Shown piece after piece: positions 52,352 to 63,436 of a DNA stretch of 64,000 nt. A model generated the notes under the pieces. The model was given only the letters and a program-made list of their open reading frames with translations, ran no database searches and was not told where the DNA came from. The position numbers and the translations under genes are program-made. The stretch is from Sporosarcina sp. D27 (GTDB taxonomy: Bacteria > Bacillota > Bacilli > Bacillales_A > Planococcaceae), in contig NZ_AZUC01000009.1 of NCBI RefSeq assembly GCF_000586555.1, forward strand, positions 62,001 to 126,000, in the 5' to 3' direction. The stretch's first letter is position 1, and each line of letters opens with the position of its first letter.

Positions 52352-54712
52352 TCACTTTCTTTTTCTAGGTTTTTGTTTTTTGTTCTTCTTTGCAACACCT
52401 TCATAAAACCGTTTCTTTTCACTTCCGCCAGACTTTTTGGCAGCTGGCTTTCCAGAATGATTCGGTCTACCAGAATCATTTTTCTTAGCACCTTTGTCCT
52501 TTGAATCGCCAGAATTCCTGCTCTTAGCATGAATCACTTTCGGTGTTGCTTTACGTGTTCGATGGAATGTCTTCTTCATATCTGCAATTTCGAAGTCAAT
52601 TGAAGATTCTTCTGGCTTCACAGCTGTCACTCTAACTGTGACTTCATCCCCAATTCGGAATTGCTTGCCGGTATGCTCCCCGATCATCATCATTTGACGG
52701 TCGTCAAAACGATAGTAATCGTCTGTCATATAGCTGACATGAACAAGTCCTTCGATCGTGTTTTCAAGCTCTACGAACAAACCGAAATTCGTGACCGATG
52801 AAATGACACCTTCGAACTCTTCACCAATTTTGTCCAACATGAATTGTGCTTTCTTCAATGCATCCGTATCACGTTCTGCATCGACTGCACGACGCTCCAT
52901 ATCAGATGTATGCTGAGCGATTTCCGGTAATTCCGCATCCCAATGTGCAATTGTTTTCCCTGATACGTCTTTTTCAAACAGATACGTACGAATGAGACGA
53001 TGGACGATCAAGTCTGGATAACGACGAATCGGTGACGTGAAGTGTGTATAGAAGTCTGCAGATAACCCAAAGTGGCCGAGACTTTCCTGATAATACTTCG
53101 CCTGTTGCATGGAGCGTAATAGCATCGTAGAAATAACAGTTTCCTCAGGAAGACCTGAAATGGACTCTGTAATTTCTTGCAACGCTCTTGGATGTACTTT
53201 GTTGCCGGCACCTTTTACGACGATACCGAAGTTTGTCAGGAACTCGAACAAACGTTGAAGTTTCTCTGGTTTTGGATCTTCGTGAATTCGGTACATGAAC
53301 GGAACTTGAAGCCAGTGGAAATGCTCTGCGACTGTTTCGTTCGCAGCAAGCATGAATTCTTCAATCATGCGTTCAGCAACTGTTCGTTCCAGAAGCTTAA
53401 TCTCAGTTGGCCATCCTTTTTCGTCCACTAATACTTTCGATTCTTTGAAATCGAAGTCGATGGCACCGCGGTCCTCCCGTTTTTGACGGAGAATTTTTGC
53501 AAGCTCTGCCATATCGGTCAACATCGGAACGATTTCCGAGTATTTCGTGCGCAACTCTTCATCCAATTGGTCAACGATTTGGTAGACATCCTGATACGTC
53601 ATCCGATAATCGGAATTAATAACACTCGGATAGATTTCGTGATGTGTCACTTTCCCGTTTCCGTCGATTGTCATTTCACATGTGAGTGTTAAACGATCTA
53701 CATCAGGGTGCAGGGAACAGATTCCGTTTGACAGCTTATGCGGCAACATTGGAATAACGCGGTCTGTTAAGTAGACACTCGTTCCACGGTCATAGGCTTC
53801 AGCATCAAGTGGTGTATTCTCCTCGACATAGTGACTCACGTCTGAAATGTGAACAGATAACGTATGTGTTCCATCTGCGTTTTTCACGAGTGAAATCGCG
53901 TCATCCAAATCCTTTGCATCTGCACCATCGATTGTAATCGTCAGTACATCTCGCAGGTCATGGCGTTTAAACAAATCTGTTTCCTGGATTTCTGCAGGAA
54001 TTTTGTCCGTTTGCTGAAGTACTTCAGGTGGAAATTCGATTTCAATTCCATGCTTGTGAATAATTGAAAGGATGTCGACACCTGGATCGTTTTTGTGTCC
54101 AAGAATCTGCACAACCATTCCTGTTGCAGACTTCATATCACTTGGAAACTCAGTGATTTCAGCAACCACTTTATGCCCTTCGATGGCTCCTAAGTTATTT
54201 CCTTTTGCAATGAAGATGTCCATAGGTAGCTTTTTATCATCAGGAATGACAAACCCGAATCCTCGATTGTCTTGATACGTCCCGACTACTTTCGTCGTTT
54301 TACGTTCAGCGATCCGGATAATCGCACCTTCGCGACGATCTCCGAAAGAGCTGTTCGCCACTCGTACTAGCACGATATCGCCATTCATCGCTCCATTGAC
54401 TTCAGTAGGTGGTATGAAAATATCATCCATTCCTTCAGTCTCTGGTGTTACAAAACCAAATCCTTTTGCGTGACCGATGAATTTTCCGCGAACTAAATTC
54501 ATCCGTTCCGGAACGCCATAACGATTCGTTCGTGAGCGAATAATGAGTCCTTTTTGTTCTAGATGAACGAGCATTTTCACTAACTCTTTAAATTCAGCCG
54601 CTTGTTCCATTCCGAGTAATTCTTGAATCTCTTGAACGGTTAGGGGCTTATAAGAATCATCTTTCATTGTTGACAGGATTTGTTGTTCTAATTCTTTTTC
54701 AAATGTGTCCAA
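52352..54712 (-). CDS. rnr: Ribonuclease R
   Basis: A 786-residue processive 3'-5' exoribonuclease. Order: N-terminal winged helix, two cold-shock domains ([20 protein letters not shown] and [20 protein letters not shown] in short), RNB catalytic domain with the metal-binding [18 protein letters not shown]1 domain ([20 protein letters not shown]) and a Lys/Ser-rich basic tail. The start codon is TTG at 54712, eight bases after AAGGAGG. RNase R works with SmpB and tmRNA to degrade defective mRNAs, which fits its position. The next gene upstream is the carboxylesterase. Confidence 0.96.
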   Translation of the reverse strand: MDTFEKELEQQILSTMKDDSYKPLTVQEIQELLGMEQAAEFKELVKMLVHLEQKGLIIRSRTNRYGVPERMNLVRGKFIGHAKGFGFVTPETEGMDDIFIPPTEVNGAMNGDIVLVRVANSSFGDRREGAIIRIAERKTTKVVGTYQDNRGFGFVIPDDKKLPMDIFIAKGNNLGAIEGHKVVAEITEFPSDMKSATGMVVQILGHKNDPGVDILSIIHKHGIEIEFPPEVLQQTDKIPAEIQETDLFKRHDLRDVLTITIDGADAKDLDDAISLVKNADGTHTLSVHISDVSHYVEENTPLDAEAYDRGTSVYLTDRVIPMLPHKLSNGICSLHPDVDRLTLTCEMTIDGNGKVTHHEIYPSVINSDYRMTYQDVYQIVDQLDEELRTKYSEIVPMLTDMAELAKILRQKREDRGAIDFDFKESKVLVDEKGWPTEIKLLERTVAERMIEEFMLAANETVAEHFHWLQVPFMYRIHEDPKPEKLQRLFEFLTNFGIVVKGAGNKVHPRALQEITESISGLPEETVISTMLLRSMQQAKYYQESLGHFGLSADFYTHFTSPIRRYPDLIVHRLIRTYLFEKDVSGKTIAHWDAELPEIAQHTSDMERRAVDAERDTDALKKAQFMLDKIGEEFEGVISSVTNFGLFVELENTIEGLVHVSYMTDDYYRFDDRQMMMIGEHTGKQFRIGDEVTVRVTAVKPEESSIDFEIADMKKTFHRTRKATPKVIHAKSRNSGDSKDKGAKKNDSGRPNHSGKPAAKKSGGSEKKRFYEGVAKKNKKQKPRKRK

Positions 54713-54758
54713 CTCTTATCCCTCCTTGTCTATTTAGTATTGCCTGATTTGGGTTTCA

Positions 54759-55505
54759 TTAATCTTCCCAATCAAGTGACTCCAAAAACTCGAAAATTTC
54801 TTCATGAAGTTCGTTTTTCTCAGGACCTAATGTAATGACATGTTTCGATTTCTCGTATAAAGATATTTTTTTGTCTGTCGACTCTGCGGTATCATAGATG
54901 ATTTGTCCGGAATTCGTGTCGATTACTTCATCATGAGTGGACTGAACAACTAATAACGGAGCATAGATCGTATCCACTTCTGCTCTTACGTTTTCAATCA
55001 GCTTCTGAAGGTCGGTTAGCGAAGGCATCGATTGTTCACGGAGTGAATTCACTTCCGCCTCAATTGTTTGTTCGTCTTTGCCTTCTAGTTTTTTATATTC
55101 GCGTGCGTAGCGAAGAACCCCTTCATACATCTGATCTAAGGAACGCATTGACATCGGTGCATTCATCGTAACAATTCCTAGCACAGGACGCTCGGCTCCT
55201 AATTTCAGTGAAAATACGCCACCTAATGATAACCCGGCTACGGCAATTTGGTCATATCCCGCATCTTTTAACTGCTCATATGCTTGAATGACATCTGGCC
55301 ACCAGTCGTCAGGACCTGTGTGAATCAGGTCTTCTGCGGGTCCACCATGTCCTTTATAATGCGGTGCAAGGGATGTATATCCCTTTTTCTCTAAGTAACG
55401 GCCGATCATTCGTACGTCTGCAGATGTTCCTGTAAAACCATGCAGTAAAAGCACTGCTCGCTTTCCATGTTCAAAAAAGAAAGGCTTTGCATGAGAAACT
55501 TTCAT
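54759..55505 (-). CDS. est: Carboxylesterase (Est30/YvaK type)
   Basis: A 248-residue alpha/beta hydrolase. The triad is Ser 93 in AGLSLGGVF, Asp 192 in QSTHDEVID and His 222 in SKHVITLG, and [10 protein letters not shown] forms the oxyanion region near residue 22, all as in Geobacillus Est30. It hydrolyses short- to medium-chain esters in the cytosol. In Bacillales it is placed between secG and rnr as here. Physiological substrate is unknown. Confidence 0.93.
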   Translation of the reverse strand: MKVSHAKPFFFEHGKRAVLLLHGFTGTSADVRMIGRYLEKKGYTSLAPHYKGHGGPAEDLIHTGPDDWWPDVIQAYEQLKDAGYDQIAVAGLSLGGVFSLKLGAERPVLGIVTMNAPMSMRSLDQMYEGVLRYAREYKKLEGKDEQTIEAEVNSLREQSMPSLTDLQKLIENVRAEVDTIYAPLLVVQSTHDEVIDTNSGQIIYDTAESTDKKISLYEKSKHVITLGPEKNELHEEIFEFLESLDWED

Positions 55506-55544
55506 GCGACCTAACCTCCAATCATTACCAACCCATTTTTGAAT

Positions 55545-55574
55545 AAAAAAGCCTGGCCGTACAGATGGCCAGGC
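55545..55574 (-). terminator. Terminator after secG
   Basis: Stem GCCTGGCC / GGCCAGGC with an eight-base loop; on the minus strand it is followed by six Ts. It separates secG from est and rnr. Confidence 0.9.
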
Positions 55575-55589
55575 GAAAATTGCTTCTTT

Positions 55590-55817
55590 TTATATTTTCA
55601 CGATCGCAATCGCCAGTACGAAGAACAGCACGGATAGTACAATTGTAACGCGCTGCAAGACTAAGTCTAGACCGCGTGCCTTTTGTTTACCAAATAACTG
55701 TTCTGCACCACCGGAGATGGCTCCAGATAGGCCTGCACTTTTCCCCGATTGTAGCAAGACAACGACAATTAGTGAAAGTGAGACAATCACGAGCAATGTC
55801 AATAATAACGCGTGCAT
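55590..55817 (-). CDS. secG: Preprotein translocase subunit SecG
   Basis: A 75-residue inner-membrane protein with two membrane segments (about residues 3-23 and 54-74) flanking the conserved cytosolic loop [28 protein letters not shown]. It joins SecYE in protein export. AGGAGGTGGAACATT precedes ATG closely. Gene length is normal. Confidence 0.95.
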   Translation of the reverse strand: MHALLLTLLVIVSLSLIVVVLLQSGKSAGLSGAISGGAEQLFGKQKARGLDLVLQRVTIVLSVLFFVLAIAIVKI

Positions 55818-55918
55818 AATGTTCCACCTCCTGAAACAGAACTCAACTACCTTACCAGTTTACCAAACTCTAGCAATAGAGACAACCGCTGTTTGAAGCT
55901 GTTGTCGCTAACCGCAAC

Positions 55919-57235
<1,317 letters not shown>

Positions 57236-58756
57236 TTAAAATAATGGCGTTCCTGTCATCTCTACTGGCTGTTTGATACCTAGCAATTTTAACATGGTTG
57301 GCGCAAGATCAGCGAGAATACCGCCTTCTCTTAGTGTAACGCCATCTTTCGTCACAATTACTGGTACTGGATTAGTCGTATGCGCAGTCATTGGTGCACC
57401 TTCAATTGTCATTACTTCGTCTGCATTTCCGTGGTCTGCTGTAATAATTGCTGTTCCACCTTTAGCAAGCAACACATCTAGGATACGTCCAACACATTCA
57501 TCCGTCGTCTCAACCGCTTTCACGGTCGGTTCAAGCATTCCACTATGACCGACCATGTCAGGATTCGCAAGATTGAGGATGAACGCATCGATTTGGTCCT
57601 CTTGTATTTCTTTGATGAGCGCATCTGTTACTTCGTACGCACTCATTTCAGGTTTTAAATCATACGTAGCAACCTTGGGTGAAGGGATTAGAATTCTCTT
57701 CTCGCCTTCAAATTCTTCCTCGCGTCCACCACTCATGAAGAACGTTACATGCGGATACTTTTCAGTTTCCGCAATACGGAGCTGACGAATGTTGTTCTGA
57801 GAAAGGACTTCACCAATTGTATTCTTCAAATCTTGACTAGCAAATACAACTTCAGAAGCGACTTCAGCACTGTAATCCGTAAAGGTAACGAATTTCAAAT
57901 CTGAATATTTCTTAGATGAAAAGCCATCAAATCCATTTTGAGTAAACGCACGTGATAATTGAATCGCGCGGTCTGGTCGGAAATTGAAAAATACAGCGGA
58001 ATCTCCTTCTGAAATACGAATTGGCGCCTGTCCCTCTTTTTGAACGATGAATGGAACAACGAACTCGTCTGTCACACCCGCATCGTAGGAAGCTTGGACA
58101 CCCTCTTCAGCTGAAGCATAGACAGGTCCTTCGCCAGTCACCATGACATCATACGCCAACTTAATACGTTCCCAGCGATTGTCGCGATCCATCGCATAAT
58201 AGCGACCGGAAATTGACGCAAGCTGACCGACTCCAACCGATTTCATGACTTCCTCTGTTTGTTTAATATATGTTAATGCAGTTTTAGGACCTACATCTCT
58301 GCCGTCTAAAAACGCATGGACATATACATTCTGGATGCCATTCATTTCAGCTAGTCGCAACAACGCAAACAAATGCTCATAATGACTGTGGACGCCGCCA
58401 TCAGATAGTAAGCCCATCAAATGCAGTGAACCGTCATTGGCTTTTGCGTGCTCAACCGCTAACAATAACGATTCGTTTTGGAAAAAATCGTTTTCACGAA
58501 TCGATTTATTGACCCGAGTAAGACTCTGGTAGACGATCCGTCCAGCCCCAATGTTCAAGTGACCGACTTCTGAGTTGCCCATTTGACCTTCAGGCAACCC
58601 GACCGCTTCCCCACACGCGGTTAACATGGAATGGGGATACGCGTTCCATAATCGCTCATAGTTTGGTTTCTTCGCATGCGCAACAGCGTTTCCGGAAGTT
58701 TCTGAGCGCAGTCCAAAACCGTCCATAATGATAAGGCCAACAGGACCTTTAGGCAT
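57236..58756 (-). CDS. gpmI: 2,3-bisphosphoglycerate-independent phosphoglycerate mutase
   Basis: A 506-residue manganese enzyme of the alkaline phosphatase superfamily. Visible are [10 protein letters not shown], the phosphoserine region [21 protein letters not shown] (short form [12 protein letters not shown]), [25 protein letters not shown] and the metal motifs NPDMVGHSG and [12 protein letters not shown] 58756 overlaps the tpiA stop by eight bases, so translation is coupled; 18 more codons upstream are inside tpiA and unlikely. Confidence 0.96.
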   Translation of the reverse strand: MPKGPVGLIIMDGFGLRSETSGNAVAHAKKPNYERLWNAYPHSMLTACGEAVGLPEGQMGNSEVGHLNIGAGRIVYQSLTRVNKSIRENDFFQNESLLLAVEHAKANDGSLHLMGLLSDGGVHSHYEHLFALLRLAEMNGIQNVYVHAFLDGRDVGPKTALTYIKQTEEVMKSVGVGQLASISGRYYAMDRDNRWERIKLAYDVMVTGEGPVYASAEEGVQASYDAGVTDEFVVPFIVQKEGQAPIRISEGDSAVFFNFRPDRAIQLSRAFTQNGFDGFSSKKYSDLKFVTFTDYSAEVASEVVFASQDLKNTIGEVLSQNNIRQLRIAETEKYPHVTFFMSGGREEEFEGEKRILIPSPKVATYDLKPEMSAYEVTDALIKEIQEDQIDAFILNLANPDMVGHSGMLEPTVKAVETTDECVGRILDVLLAKGGTAIITADHGNADEVMTIEGAPMTAHTTNPVPVIVTKDGVTLREGGILADLAPTMLKLLGIKQPVEMTGTPLF

Positions 58757-59510
58757 TTGCTCCAGCCTCCGCGAGTGCGGTGAACGATTCCGGATCGAGA
58801 CTAGCTCCACCGACTAATGCTCCATCGATATCACTCATCGATAAGAGTTCTTCAATGTTTCCAGGTTTTACACTACCGCCGTATTGAATACGGATCGCCT
58901 GAGCCACTGAGTCTGAATATAGGTCTGTAAGGACTGCACGAATTTGTGCACACACTTCATTCGCATCTTCAGCAGTTGCTGTACGTCCAGTACCAATTGC
59001 CCAGATTGGCTCATAGGCAACGATAGCAGAAGCAGCATCTGTTTCACTTACTCCCGCAAACGCTTTCTTCACTTGTTCTGAAACAATCGCTGATGTCGCG
59101 TTGTCTTCACGCTGTTCCAGTGACTCACCTACACATACAATCGGTGTAAGCTTGTGTTCAAAAGCCGATTTCACTTTTCGGTTAATAGATTCGTCTGTTT
59201 CGTTATAGTATTGTCTACGCTCAGAATGTCCAAGGATAACAAATTCAACACCTACACTTGAAAGCATGGTCGGACTGATTTCACCTGTAAATGCCCCTTC
59301 AATTTCTTCATGCATCGTTTGCGCACCAATTCGAATCGGTAATCCTTTTGACTTTTCTACAAGTGTTGTTAGATATAGTGCAGGTGAACAAATCACGGTT
59401 TCCACCTTGTCACTTTCCTTCAACTTTCCAGCAAGTGAATCTATAAACGCTACAGCTTCATCCTTCGTTTTGTACATCTTCCAGTTTCCTGCGATAATCG
59501 GTTTTCTCAT
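58749..59510 (-). CDS. tpiA: Triose-phosphate isomerase
   Basis: A 253-residue TIM barrel. Motifs are the N-terminal [11 protein letters not shown], catalytic His in [11 protein letters not shown], catalytic Glu in [12 protein letters not shown] and the phosphate loops [10 protein letters not shown] and [14 protein letters not shown] precedes ATG. It follows pgk by 13 bases and overlaps gpmI. Confidence 0.97.
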   Translation of the reverse strand: MRKPIIAGNWKMYKTKDEAVAFIDSLAGKLKESDKVETVICSPALYLTTLVEKSKGLPIRIGAQTMHEEIEGAFTGEISPTMLSSVGVEFVILGHSERRQYYNETDESINRKVKSAFEHKLTPIVCVGESLEQREDNATSAIVSEQVKKAFAGVSETDAASAIVAYEPIWAIGTGRTATAEDANEVCAQIRAVLTDLYSDSVAQAIRIQYGGSVKPGNIEELLSMSDIDGALVGGASLDPESFTALAEAGANA

Positions 59511-59523
59511 GAGTAGTCCCTCC

Positions 59524-60711
59524 TTATGAACGATCTTTCAATGCAGCAACGCCAGGCAATTCTTTACCTTCCATGAACTCCAATGACGCACCGCCACCTG
59601 TTGAGATGTGGTCCATTTTTTCAGCTACTTCAAACTTTTCAACAGCAGCAGCAGAATCGCCACCACCAATAATTGTGAATGCATCGGTTTCAGCCATTGC
59701 TTGAGCAACTCGCTTTGTACCTTCAGCAAATGGTGCCATTTCAAATACACCCATCGGTCCATTCCAAATAACAAGTTTGGAATCGCGGATTACGCTGTCG
59801 TAAAGTTCAGCGGTTTTCGGACCGATATCAAGGCCCATCCAACCTTTTTCAATTTCGCTTACGCTAACGACTTTTGTTGTTGCTGATTCTGAGAACGAAT
59901 CCGCCACTTTTGCATCAATCGGCAAATACAAGTTGACGCCTTTTTCTTTCGCTTTTTGAATGAATGATTGTGCCAACTCAATCTTGTCTTCTTCAACAAG
60001 GGAGTCTCCAGTTTCATGACCTTGTGCACGTGTAAATGTATACGACAAGCCTCCGCCGATTAACAGGTTATCCACCTTATCCAGCAAGTGATCAATGACA
60101 CCAATTTTGTCTTTCACTTTTGCCCCGCCAATGATTGCAGTGAAAGGGCGTTCAGGATCGGATAACGCTTTTCCGAGGACGTCCAATTCCTTCTCAAGAA
60201 GAAGTCCTTGAACACTCGGAAGGTACTCCGCAATTCCAGCAGTTGTTGCATGTGCGCGGTGTGCTGCTCCAAATGCGTCATTGACGAAAACATCTGCCAG
60301 TGCAGCAAATTGTTTAGCAAGTTCAGGATCGTTCTTTTCCTCCCCCGCATGGAATCGAACATTTTCAAGCAAAAGAATCTCTCCATCAGTCAACTCGGAA
60401 ACTTGTTTCTCAACCGCAGGCCCTGTGGACTCGTCCAATTTCAGAACGGGCTTTCCAAGTAATTCAGCCAATCGCTTCCCGGCTTCCGTTAAACGTGAAT
60501 CTTCTTTCACTTCACCTTTTGGACGACCCAAGTGACTCGCAAGAATTACTTTTGCCCCCTGTTCAGAAAGGTACTCGATTGTAGGGATTGCAGCACGGAT
60601 TCTAGTATCATCTGAAACTTTCCCATCTTCCATAGGTACGTTAAAATCCACCCTGCAGAAAACTCGTTTCCCTTTTAGATCCAAGTCTTTCATCGTCATT
60701 TTGGCATTCAT
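59524..60711 (-). CDS. pgk: Phosphoglycerate kinase
   Basis: A 395-residue two-domain kinase. Marks: [20 protein letters not shown], the [11 protein letters not shown] loop, [34 protein letters not shown] and [12 protein letters not shown] near the end. Start ATG 60711 has AAGGAG ten bases upstream; M in MKDLDLKGK a few codons later is also possible. It is the first gene after a terminator following gapA, so it can have its own promoter as well as read-through. Confidence 0.96.
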   Translation of the reverse strand: MNAKMTMKDLDLKGKRVFCRVDFNVPMEDGKVSDDTRIRAAIPTIEYLSEQGAKVILASHLGRPKGEVKEDSRLTEAGKRLAELLGKPVLKLDESTGPAVEKQVSELTDGEILLLENVRFHAGEEKNDPELAKQFAALADVFVNDAFGAAHRAHATTAGIAEYLPSVQGLLLEKELDVLGKALSDPERPFTAIIGGAKVKDKIGVIDHLLDKVDNLLIGGGLSYTFTRAQGHETGDSLVEEDKIELAQSFIQKAKEKGVNLYLPIDAKVADSFSESATTKVVSVSEIEKGWMGLDIGPKTAELYDSVIRDSKLVIWNGPMGVFEMAPFAEGTKRVAQAMAETDAFTIIGGGDSAAAVEKFEVAEKMDHISTGGGASLEFMEGKELPGVAALKDRS

Positions 60712-60746
60712 GCGAACAAGCACTCCTTCACAACAAAAGTTTTTAA

Positions 60747-60781
60747 TAAAAAAGGAGGAAACGGGCAATGCCGTTCCTCCT
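60747..60781 (-). terminator. Terminator between gapA and pgk
   Basis: On the minus strand AGGAGGAA-CGG / CCG-TTTCCTCCT with a small loop is followed by TTTTTT. The arm contains a ribosome-binding-site-like AGGAGG. In Bacillus the cggR-gapA transcript also ends largely here. Confidence 0.85.
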
Positions 60782-60858
60782 GCCCATCTATTAAGTATAA
60801 TCGGTCACAATCTGATAAGCCAGATTTTATGTGCCCGATATGTGTTTACTGTTGTCGC

Positions 60859-61866
60859 TTATAGTCCTTTTTCGTTCATGAACAACGCAAGATCGATACA
60901 ACGTGCAGCATATCCTTGTTCGTTGTCATACCAGCTAATCACTTTCACCATGTTGTCTCCAAGTACCATTGTTGACAAGCCATCTACTGTAGAAGAAGCA
61001 TGGTTGCCATTATAGTCTTTTGAAACGAGTGGAAGGTCGCTGTAGAACAGGTAGCCTTTTAGTTCGTTTTCAGATGCTTCTTTTAATGCACTATTAACGT
61101 CTTCAACAGTAACGTCTTTTTTCAACTCAGCGACGAAGTCAACGAGTGAAACGTTTGGTGTTGGAACACGGACAGCCATTCCATCTAATTTCCCTTTCAA
61201 TTCAGGAATTACTTTTGTTACAGCTGATGCTGCACCTGTAGTTGTCGGGATCATAGACTCTGCTGCAGCACGTGCACGACGGTAGTCTTCGTGTGGAAGG
61301 TCAAGAATTCGCTGATCGTTTGTGTATGAGTGAATTGTTGTCATCATGCCACGTTCAACGCCGAACTTCTCATTCAGCACTTTAACAACTGGTGCTAAAC
61401 AGTTTGTAGTACATGATGCATTGGAAACGTAGTGATCTGTTGCCGCATCATATTCTTGTTCGTTTACACCCATAACAAGTGTTTTTACATCACCTTTAGC
61501 AGGAGCTGACAAGATGACTTTCTTCGCACCAGCGTCGATGTGTTTCTGTAAGCCTTTAGCGTCGCGGAATACTCCTGTACTTTCAACAACGATATCGACT
61601 CCAAGGTCTTTCCATGGAAGGTTAGCTGGATCTTTTTCAGCATAGACTCGAATCTTTTTACCGTTCACAATAATATGGTTTTCATCGGACGTGATATCTG
61701 CATCCAGAATCCCGTGAACTGAATCATACTTTAACAAGTGTGCAAGCATTGGTGCATCCGTTAAGTCGTTTACTGCTACCACTTCAAGTTCTTCATGTTC
61801 CAGTGTGTCTCGCATTACGATACGTCCAATACGTCCAAATCCGTTAATCGCCATTTTTACAGTCAT
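60859..61866 (-). CDS. gapA: Glyceraldehyde-3-phosphate dehydrogenase (NAD, glycolytic)
   Basis: A 335-residue enzyme. The NAD site is AINGFGRIGRIVMRD, the catalytic Cys lies in SNASCTTNCLAPV, and SWYDNEQGYAARCIDLA closes the domain. ATG 61866 is chosen, eight bases after GGAGGG. It is directly downstream of cggR (88-base gap) as in other Bacillales, and so induced by sugars through loss of CggR binding. Confidence 0.97.
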   Translation of the reverse strand: MTVKMAINGFGRIGRIVMRDTLEHEELEVVAVNDLTDAPMLAHLLKYDSVHGILDADITSDENHIIVNGKKIRVYAEKDPANLPWKDLGVDIVVESTGVFRDAKGLQKHIDAGAKKVILSAPAKGDVKTLVMGVNEQEYDAATDHYVSNASCTTNCLAPVVKVLNEKFGVERGMMTTIHSYTNDQRILDLPHEDYRRARAAAESMIPTTTGAASAVTKVIPELKGKLDGMAVRVPTPNVSLVDFVAELKKDVTVEDVNSALKEASENELKGYLFYSDLPLVSKDYNGNHASSTVDGLSTMVLGDNMVKVISWYDNEQGYAARCIDLALFMNEKGL

Positions 61867-61954
61867 GTAAAATCCCTCCAAGTTTTAGTTGTTATATATA
61901 GAGATGGCATACTCTGGACATTTTCCAAAGCAGACCGTTTGTAAACATGTTGTG

Positions 61955-62992
61955 TTAGTCGTTTGCTAGTAAATTCACGATTTCCCTTGCAGCGCCTTCA
62001 TCCGTAATAAGAACAGTTTGCTTAGTAGCTCCGCGCAAATACGAAAGAATCGCTTCTGCTTTTTCAGAACCTCCTGCTACTGCTAATACTAGTGGAATGC
62101 GTTTTAGGTGATCAGTTTGAATCCCCACCGTTCGAAGGTGGTGAACAATTTCACCGGTGCCATTAAAGTAATACCCGAAAGCTTCACCTTTTGCACATCT
62201 GGAATCGAGTAACTGTTGTTCTTCTTCATCAGAATCTCTCATTGCCGCCATTTTTTTCGCATCACCAATACCATGCAGCAAGCAATCCGCTGTTTCATAT
62301 AGCTCAAGCATTTTCTGAGCGGTCGGTTCTCTTAAGAATATGGCATGTGCTTCTTCACTAAGAGATTCAGGATAATATAATGACTTGTAAGAAGCATTAC
62401 ACGTATGTGCAAATGTAGCGGCAATCACGTTCGCTTGCTGTCCTATATTATCTCCAACTCCACCTCTAGCAGGGATGAATACTGTATCCTCAGCACCTGG
62501 GTAACAACTCAAATGTTTCGGAATAGCTGCCATTGTACTTCCACCTGTCACGGCCACGATACGTCCATTTCCAATGCGGCTTGCAAAAACAGATGCAGCT
62601 TCAGTTCCAAGTAATTCGTTGGAGCCACCTGGTTCAGAACTGTCTCCTTTTACAATGTGTACATCTTGAATGGAGAAATAACTTTTAATACGTTTTGCAA
62701 GAACATTCTTGCCATATTGCAGCTCAACTAACGGTCCTAGATGCTCAAGCACACTCTCTCCGTCAGCAGTGATGGTCGCTCCCTCTTTCGCAACACGAAT
62801 AAGTTGCTGATCTCGAAGGGCTTCCACGACCGAGCGTGTTTCGCGTTCAGACAAACCTGCAGTGTCAGCAAGAGGTCGTCTTCCAATTGGCCCGGATGTT
62901 TTGATGAGTTTTAGCACAAGATAACGTTGTTGCAGGGTTGCCATCATTTCGGGTACTAACTTTTCCTGTGCTTCCACAATAGCCGATTTCAG
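61955..62992 (-). CDS. cggR: Central glycolytic genes regulator
   Basis: A repressor of the SorC/DeoR family, about 345 residues. The N-terminal helix-turn-helix region is TSGPIGRRPLADTAGLSERE; the rest is the sugar-phosphate isomerase-like effector domain (IGNGRIVAVTGGSTMAAIP, PARGGVGDNIGQQANVIAA in part, LLHGIGDA) that senses fructose-1,6-bisphosphate. No ATG, GTG or TTG is well placed. The best fit to AAGGAGGAG is a CTG at 62992, seven bases downstream, which gives the usual N-terminus. A promoter and a degenerate CggR operator stand upstream, so it represses itself and gapA. Confidence 0.93.
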   Translation of the reverse strand: MKSAIVEAQEKLVPEMMATLQQRYLVLKLIKTSGPIGRRPLADTAGLSERETRSVVEALRDQQLIRVAKEGATITADGESVLEHLGPLVELQYGKNVLAKRIKSYFSIQDVHIVKGDSSEPGGSNELLGTEAASVFASRIGNGRIVAVTGGSTMAAIPKHLSCYPGAEDTVFIPARGGVGDNIGQQANVIAATFAHTCNASYKSLYYPESLSEEAHAIFLREPTAQKMLELYETADCLLHGIGDAKKMAAMRDSDEEEQQLLDSRCAKGEAFGYYFNGTGEIVHHLRTVGIQTDHLKRIPLVLAVAGGSEKAEAILSYLRGATKQTVLITDEGAAREIVNLLAND

Positions 62993-63015
62993 AAAGACTC
63001 CTCCTTCCTCTGTAG

Positions 63016-63051
63016 GACAACACCTGACCATGTTGGTTGAATTTCGTCCCA
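63016..63051 (-). promoter_or_regulatory. CggR operator
   Basis: On the minus strand TGGGAC-N6-CAAC-N4-ATGGTC-N6-TGTC follows the spacing of the Bacillus operator CGGGAC-N6-TGTC-N4-CGGGAC-N6-TGTC exactly; the left box is 5 of 6 and 2 of 4, the right 4 of 6 and 4 of 4. It lies between the promoter and the cggR ribosome binding site. Confidence 0.65.
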
Positions 63052-63085
63052 CTTTAGTCAAAAAAATAGATTAACTAATAATGTA

Positions 63086-63114
63086 ACTATACATATTATT
63101 CCCGATAATTTCAA
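63086..63114 (-). promoter_or_regulatory. cggR-gapA promoter
   Basis: On the minus strand TTGAAA - 17 bases - TATAGT. The transcript would start about 30 bases before the CggR operator, the arrangement known from B. subtilis, where the bound repressor blocks elongation. Confidence 0.75.
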
Positions 63115-63116
63115 AT

Positions 63117-63356
63117 TTAAACTCCTGACTCAAAAAGTAATGCAAGATCGACATAACTAATCACCCCTGAACAAAGGACCTCATTATCTTTCTCGACTAC
63201 AGGAATCATGTACACATATTGTTCGTGCTTAGCGTCATCGTCTTCAATATTTACAGTTGTCCACGTCAATGGATAGTCTTCTTGGATAAGTTCCATCATC
63301 TGTTCAGCTTCGTCACACAAAGAACAGCCAGGCTTGGTATATAACAGTACATGCAT
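63117..63356 (-). CDS. Glutaredoxin-like protein (DUF836 type)
   Basis: A 79-residue thioredoxin-fold protein with the motif KPGCSLCDEAEQMM near the N-terminus (CxxC at residues 11-14) and the cis-proline region MIPVVE. ATG 63356 follows GGAGGGA. It ends three bases before the cggR promoter; this gene order is common in Bacillales. Its partner is unknown. Confidence 0.85.
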   Translation of the reverse strand: MHVLLYTKPGCSLCDEAEQMMELIQEDYPLTWTTVNIEDDDAKHEQYVYMIPVVEKDNEVLCSGVISYVDLALLFESGV

Positions 63357-63389
63357 AAGAATCCCTCCATATAACCACATTGTAAAATG

Positions 63390-63435
63390 AAAAAACGATC
63401 TACGCAACACTAAGTGTTGTGTAGACCGTTTTTGG
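63390..63435. terminator. Terminator after the TPM-domain gene
   Basis: Long near-perfect stem AAAAACGATCTACGCAACACT / AGTGTTGTGTAGACCGTTTTT with two mismatches, two bases after the TPM-gene stop on the minus strand. Confidence 0.88.
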
Positions 63436-63436
63436 C

